A stretch of DNA of 13,197 nucleotides from Planctomycetales bacterium (GTDB taxonomy: Bacteria > 4484-113 > JAFGCY01): the NCBI GenBank assembly GCA_024645305.1, contig JAHEFU010000064.1, positions 1 through 13,197 of the forward strand, written 5' to 3'. Position 1 is the stretch's first letter, and every line of letters begins with the position of its first letter. This document shows, piece by piece, positions 12,252-13,197 of the stretch. A program made the translations under genes and the position numbers. Below the pieces are notes generated by a model. The model searched no databases and was not told the DNA's origin. It worked only from the letters and a program-made list of their open reading frames with translations.

Positions 12252-12260
12252 ATTCTAGCA
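12252..12260 (-). promoter_or_regulatory. Candidate extended -10 upstream of the LptD-like gene
   Basis: TGCTAGAAT on the minus strand is identical to the element at 10433-10441. It would place transcription start around 12244-12245, almost on the TTG at 12242. That supports either a near-leaderless mRNA or a true start further in. Confidence 0.4.
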
Positions 12261-12286
12261 GAACGGCGGGTAGCTGGGGGCGGGAT

Positions 12287-12790
12287 CTAGCTTTCGGGAG
12301 GTGCCAGGCGGTGCTTCAGGGGCAGCTGGCCCTTTGCGAGTGCCTGGTCCTTGGCGCCCTTGTCCGCCTTGGCCCTGACGGAAACACGCAGGCTGACTTC
12401 CTCGCTGGCCATTATGCACATGCTTTCATCCTCAGTGCAGATGAAGGCTTCCAGCGCAGCAGGGATCTTCAGTTCGCCGTCGGGCAGCTGGCCCTTGAGC
12501 TGGATCGGGACCTTGATCGTCAAACTTGTGGGATGGCCTTCCGGCTGGATGCTGAAACTGGCCTGCTTCACCGTGAAGGGAGCGGTCTTGAGGTACTTCT
12601 CAGCGAAGCTCAGCTTCAGCGGCATCATCGGATTGTGGACCCAGCCCTTGGGGCAGTCCACACTGACGAGCAGCTCCACGCTGGCCCCCGGCTGGAAGCT
12701 GGCCGCAGCCTTCTTCTCTTCCTTGGCGGCCTGGGCCAGCATGCTCATGGCAAGCAGGGCCAGACAGGCGATTGTGATCAGTTTCTGCAT
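12287..12790 (-). CDS. Exported DsbD-N-terminal-domain-like protein
   Basis: ATG 12790 opens 167 residues with a clean signal peptide (QKLITIACLALLAMSMLAQA, cleavage near residue 20-22). A Lys/Ala-rich stretch follows, then a beta-rich domain (about 35-140) with VDCPKGWVHNPMMPLKLSF, IQPEGHPTSLTIKVPIQLKG and AFICTEDESMCIMASEEVSLRV. The last element (C118-x6-C125 after a hydrophobic strand) resembles the periplasmic N-terminal domain of DsbD, where a C-x5-C pair passes electrons to Dsb and related proteins. Resemblance is from motif layout only; C46 adds a third cysteine. The tail is basic. It lies 44 bp upstream of the LptD-like gene in the same direction and may be co-transcribed with it. Confidence 0.6.
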   Translation of the reverse strand: MQKLITIACLALLAMSMLAQAAKEEKKAAASFQPGASVELLVSVDCPKGWVHNPMMPLKLSFAEKYLKTAPFTVKQASFSIQPEGHPTSLTIKVPIQLKGQLPDGELKIPAALEAFICTEDESMCIMASEEVSLRVSVRAKADKGAKDQALAKGQLPLKHRLAPPES

Positions 12791-12812
12791 GGTCTCAATT
12801 CCTCAGACTGCG

Positions 12813-12821
12813 ATGATATCA
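12813..12821 (-). promoter_or_regulatory. Candidate extended -10 of the DsbD-N-like gene
   Basis: On the minus strand TGATATCAT (TGN plus TATCAT, 5 of 6) lies about 23 bp before ATG 12790; the ribosome-binding site is GAGGAAT in between. No good -35 is seen, as with the other promoters of this strand. Confidence 0.35.
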
Positions 12822-12943
12822 GCGTCCGTTCAGGACTTCTGCTACCTTAACGGTGTTCGGACTGATTTAATCGGGTCCGGCCTGCAGGATGCAAACAGCT
12901 CTCATGTGCGGGTCAGGGGAGACATATGGACAGAGAAGACAGG

Positions 12944-12998
12944 CAGGAGCGGGACAGGAGTGGGAGCAGAAGCAGTAGCAGGAGCAGTAGGAGGACTG
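12944..12998. repeat. Purine-rich GGAGC/AGCAGT short repeats
   Basis: Degenerate units such as CAGGAGCGGGA, CAGGAGTGGGA, GCAGTAGCAGGA and GCAGTAGGA run on for about 55 bp with strong purine strand bias. They resemble, on the opposite strand, the CCACTCC tract at 8261-8282. The rest of 12791-13040 holds only the candidate promoter above. Confidence 0.5.
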
Positions 12999-13040
12999 CA
13001 AGCAGTATGCGGCAAAATCGCGCATGTGGGAGCGGGACTG

Positions 13041-13197
13041 ATGGATGAAGAACCTATCAAGAAGAATGCCAAACAGACCGAACTTGAGCCGCACAGCGTA
13101 GACCTGCATGAAATGAGCGCCCGGGCGTTCAGGCGCAACATTTTGGAAGATGCAGGGAGAATCAGCCCCAGTGAGGAAAGGCGTTTTGGCAAGCCGG
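13041..13197 (+). CDS. N-terminal fragment of an unidentified protein
   Basis: ATG 13041 follows GGGAGCGGG at a good spacing and opens a frame that runs off the right edge (52 residues visible). It is very hydrophilic and charged (DEEPIKKNAKQTELEPHS, MSARAFRRNILEDAGRIS, SEERRFGKP), with no signal peptide or membrane span, so cytoplasmic. The frame stays open upstream through the purine-rich repeat, with a GTG at 12960, but that start lacks a spaced ribosome-binding site. No family recognised. It is divergent from the DsbD-N-like gene. Confidence 0.5.
   Translation, partial: MDEEPIKKNAKQTELEPHSVDLHEMSARAFRRNILEDAGRISPSEERRFGKP

Noticed and set aside
1..13197. tRNA or rRNA genes
   Set aside because: I saw no cloverleaf with GTTCRANNC-type T-loop or conserved rRNA segments in the gaps on either strand; a covariance search would be decisive.

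Overview
The window comes from a GC-rich bacterial chromosome (roughly 60% G+C by eye) of a Gram-negative, LPS-making organism: it carries an LpxA homologue, an LptD/OstA-like outer-membrane protein and several exported proteins. GTG and TTG starts are common, and the non-coding gaps hold several families of palindromic or short-period repeats. The repeat types and the metal-permease architecture remind me of PVC-type or related environmental lineages, but no rRNA or marker gene is present. Taxonomy is therefore a weak inference, and a gammaproteobacterium is not excluded.

Layout. (1) 1-139: C-terminal end of a gene, possibly a saccharopine-dehydrogenase-like oxidoreductase. (2) 140-491: non-coding, with inverted ~11-nt-periodic 'CACAGAG/CACAAAG' repeats. 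(3) 492-876: two overlapping small membrane-protein genes, meeting head-on a flavin reductase-like gene (1393-878, minus strand). (4) 1661-3287: a solitary lpxA-like gene with a C-terminal extension, then two small single- or double-span membrane proteins. (5) 3363-7902: the centrepiece, a five-gene operon with every junction overlapping by 1-4 nt. It encodes a DtxR/MntR-family metalloregulator and a complete TroABCD-type metal ABC importer. A double palindromic operator lies directly on the promoter and ribosome-binding site. Both permeases carry a C-terminal cytoplasmic winged-helix-like domain. (6) 7903-8387: repeat-rich non-coding DNA. (7) 9209-8388 (minus): an ABC-2 family permease with no ATPase partner in view. 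(8) 9210-9650: a second inverted-repeat element, a duplicated small palindrome and a good intrinsic terminator. (9) 12790-9651 (minus): an exported DsbD-N-like protein, an LptD-like protein, and a secreted protein with a very Cys-rich tail. (10) 12791-13197: repeats, then the start of an unidentified plus-strand gene.

How the parts work together. The 3404-7902 operon reads as a self-contained metal-uptake unit. TroA binds Zn/Mn/Fe in the periplasm, TroB powers transport and TroC/TroD form the channel. The DtxR-type protein, with a hybrid MntR/DtxR metal site, probably shuts the operon off by binding the operator over its own promoter. The winged-helix tails on both permeases suggest a second, post-translational level of metal control. 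The envelope genes (lpxA-like, LptD-like, DsbD-N-like, Cys-rich exported protein) point to outer-membrane biogenesis and thiol chemistry but are not obviously one pathway.
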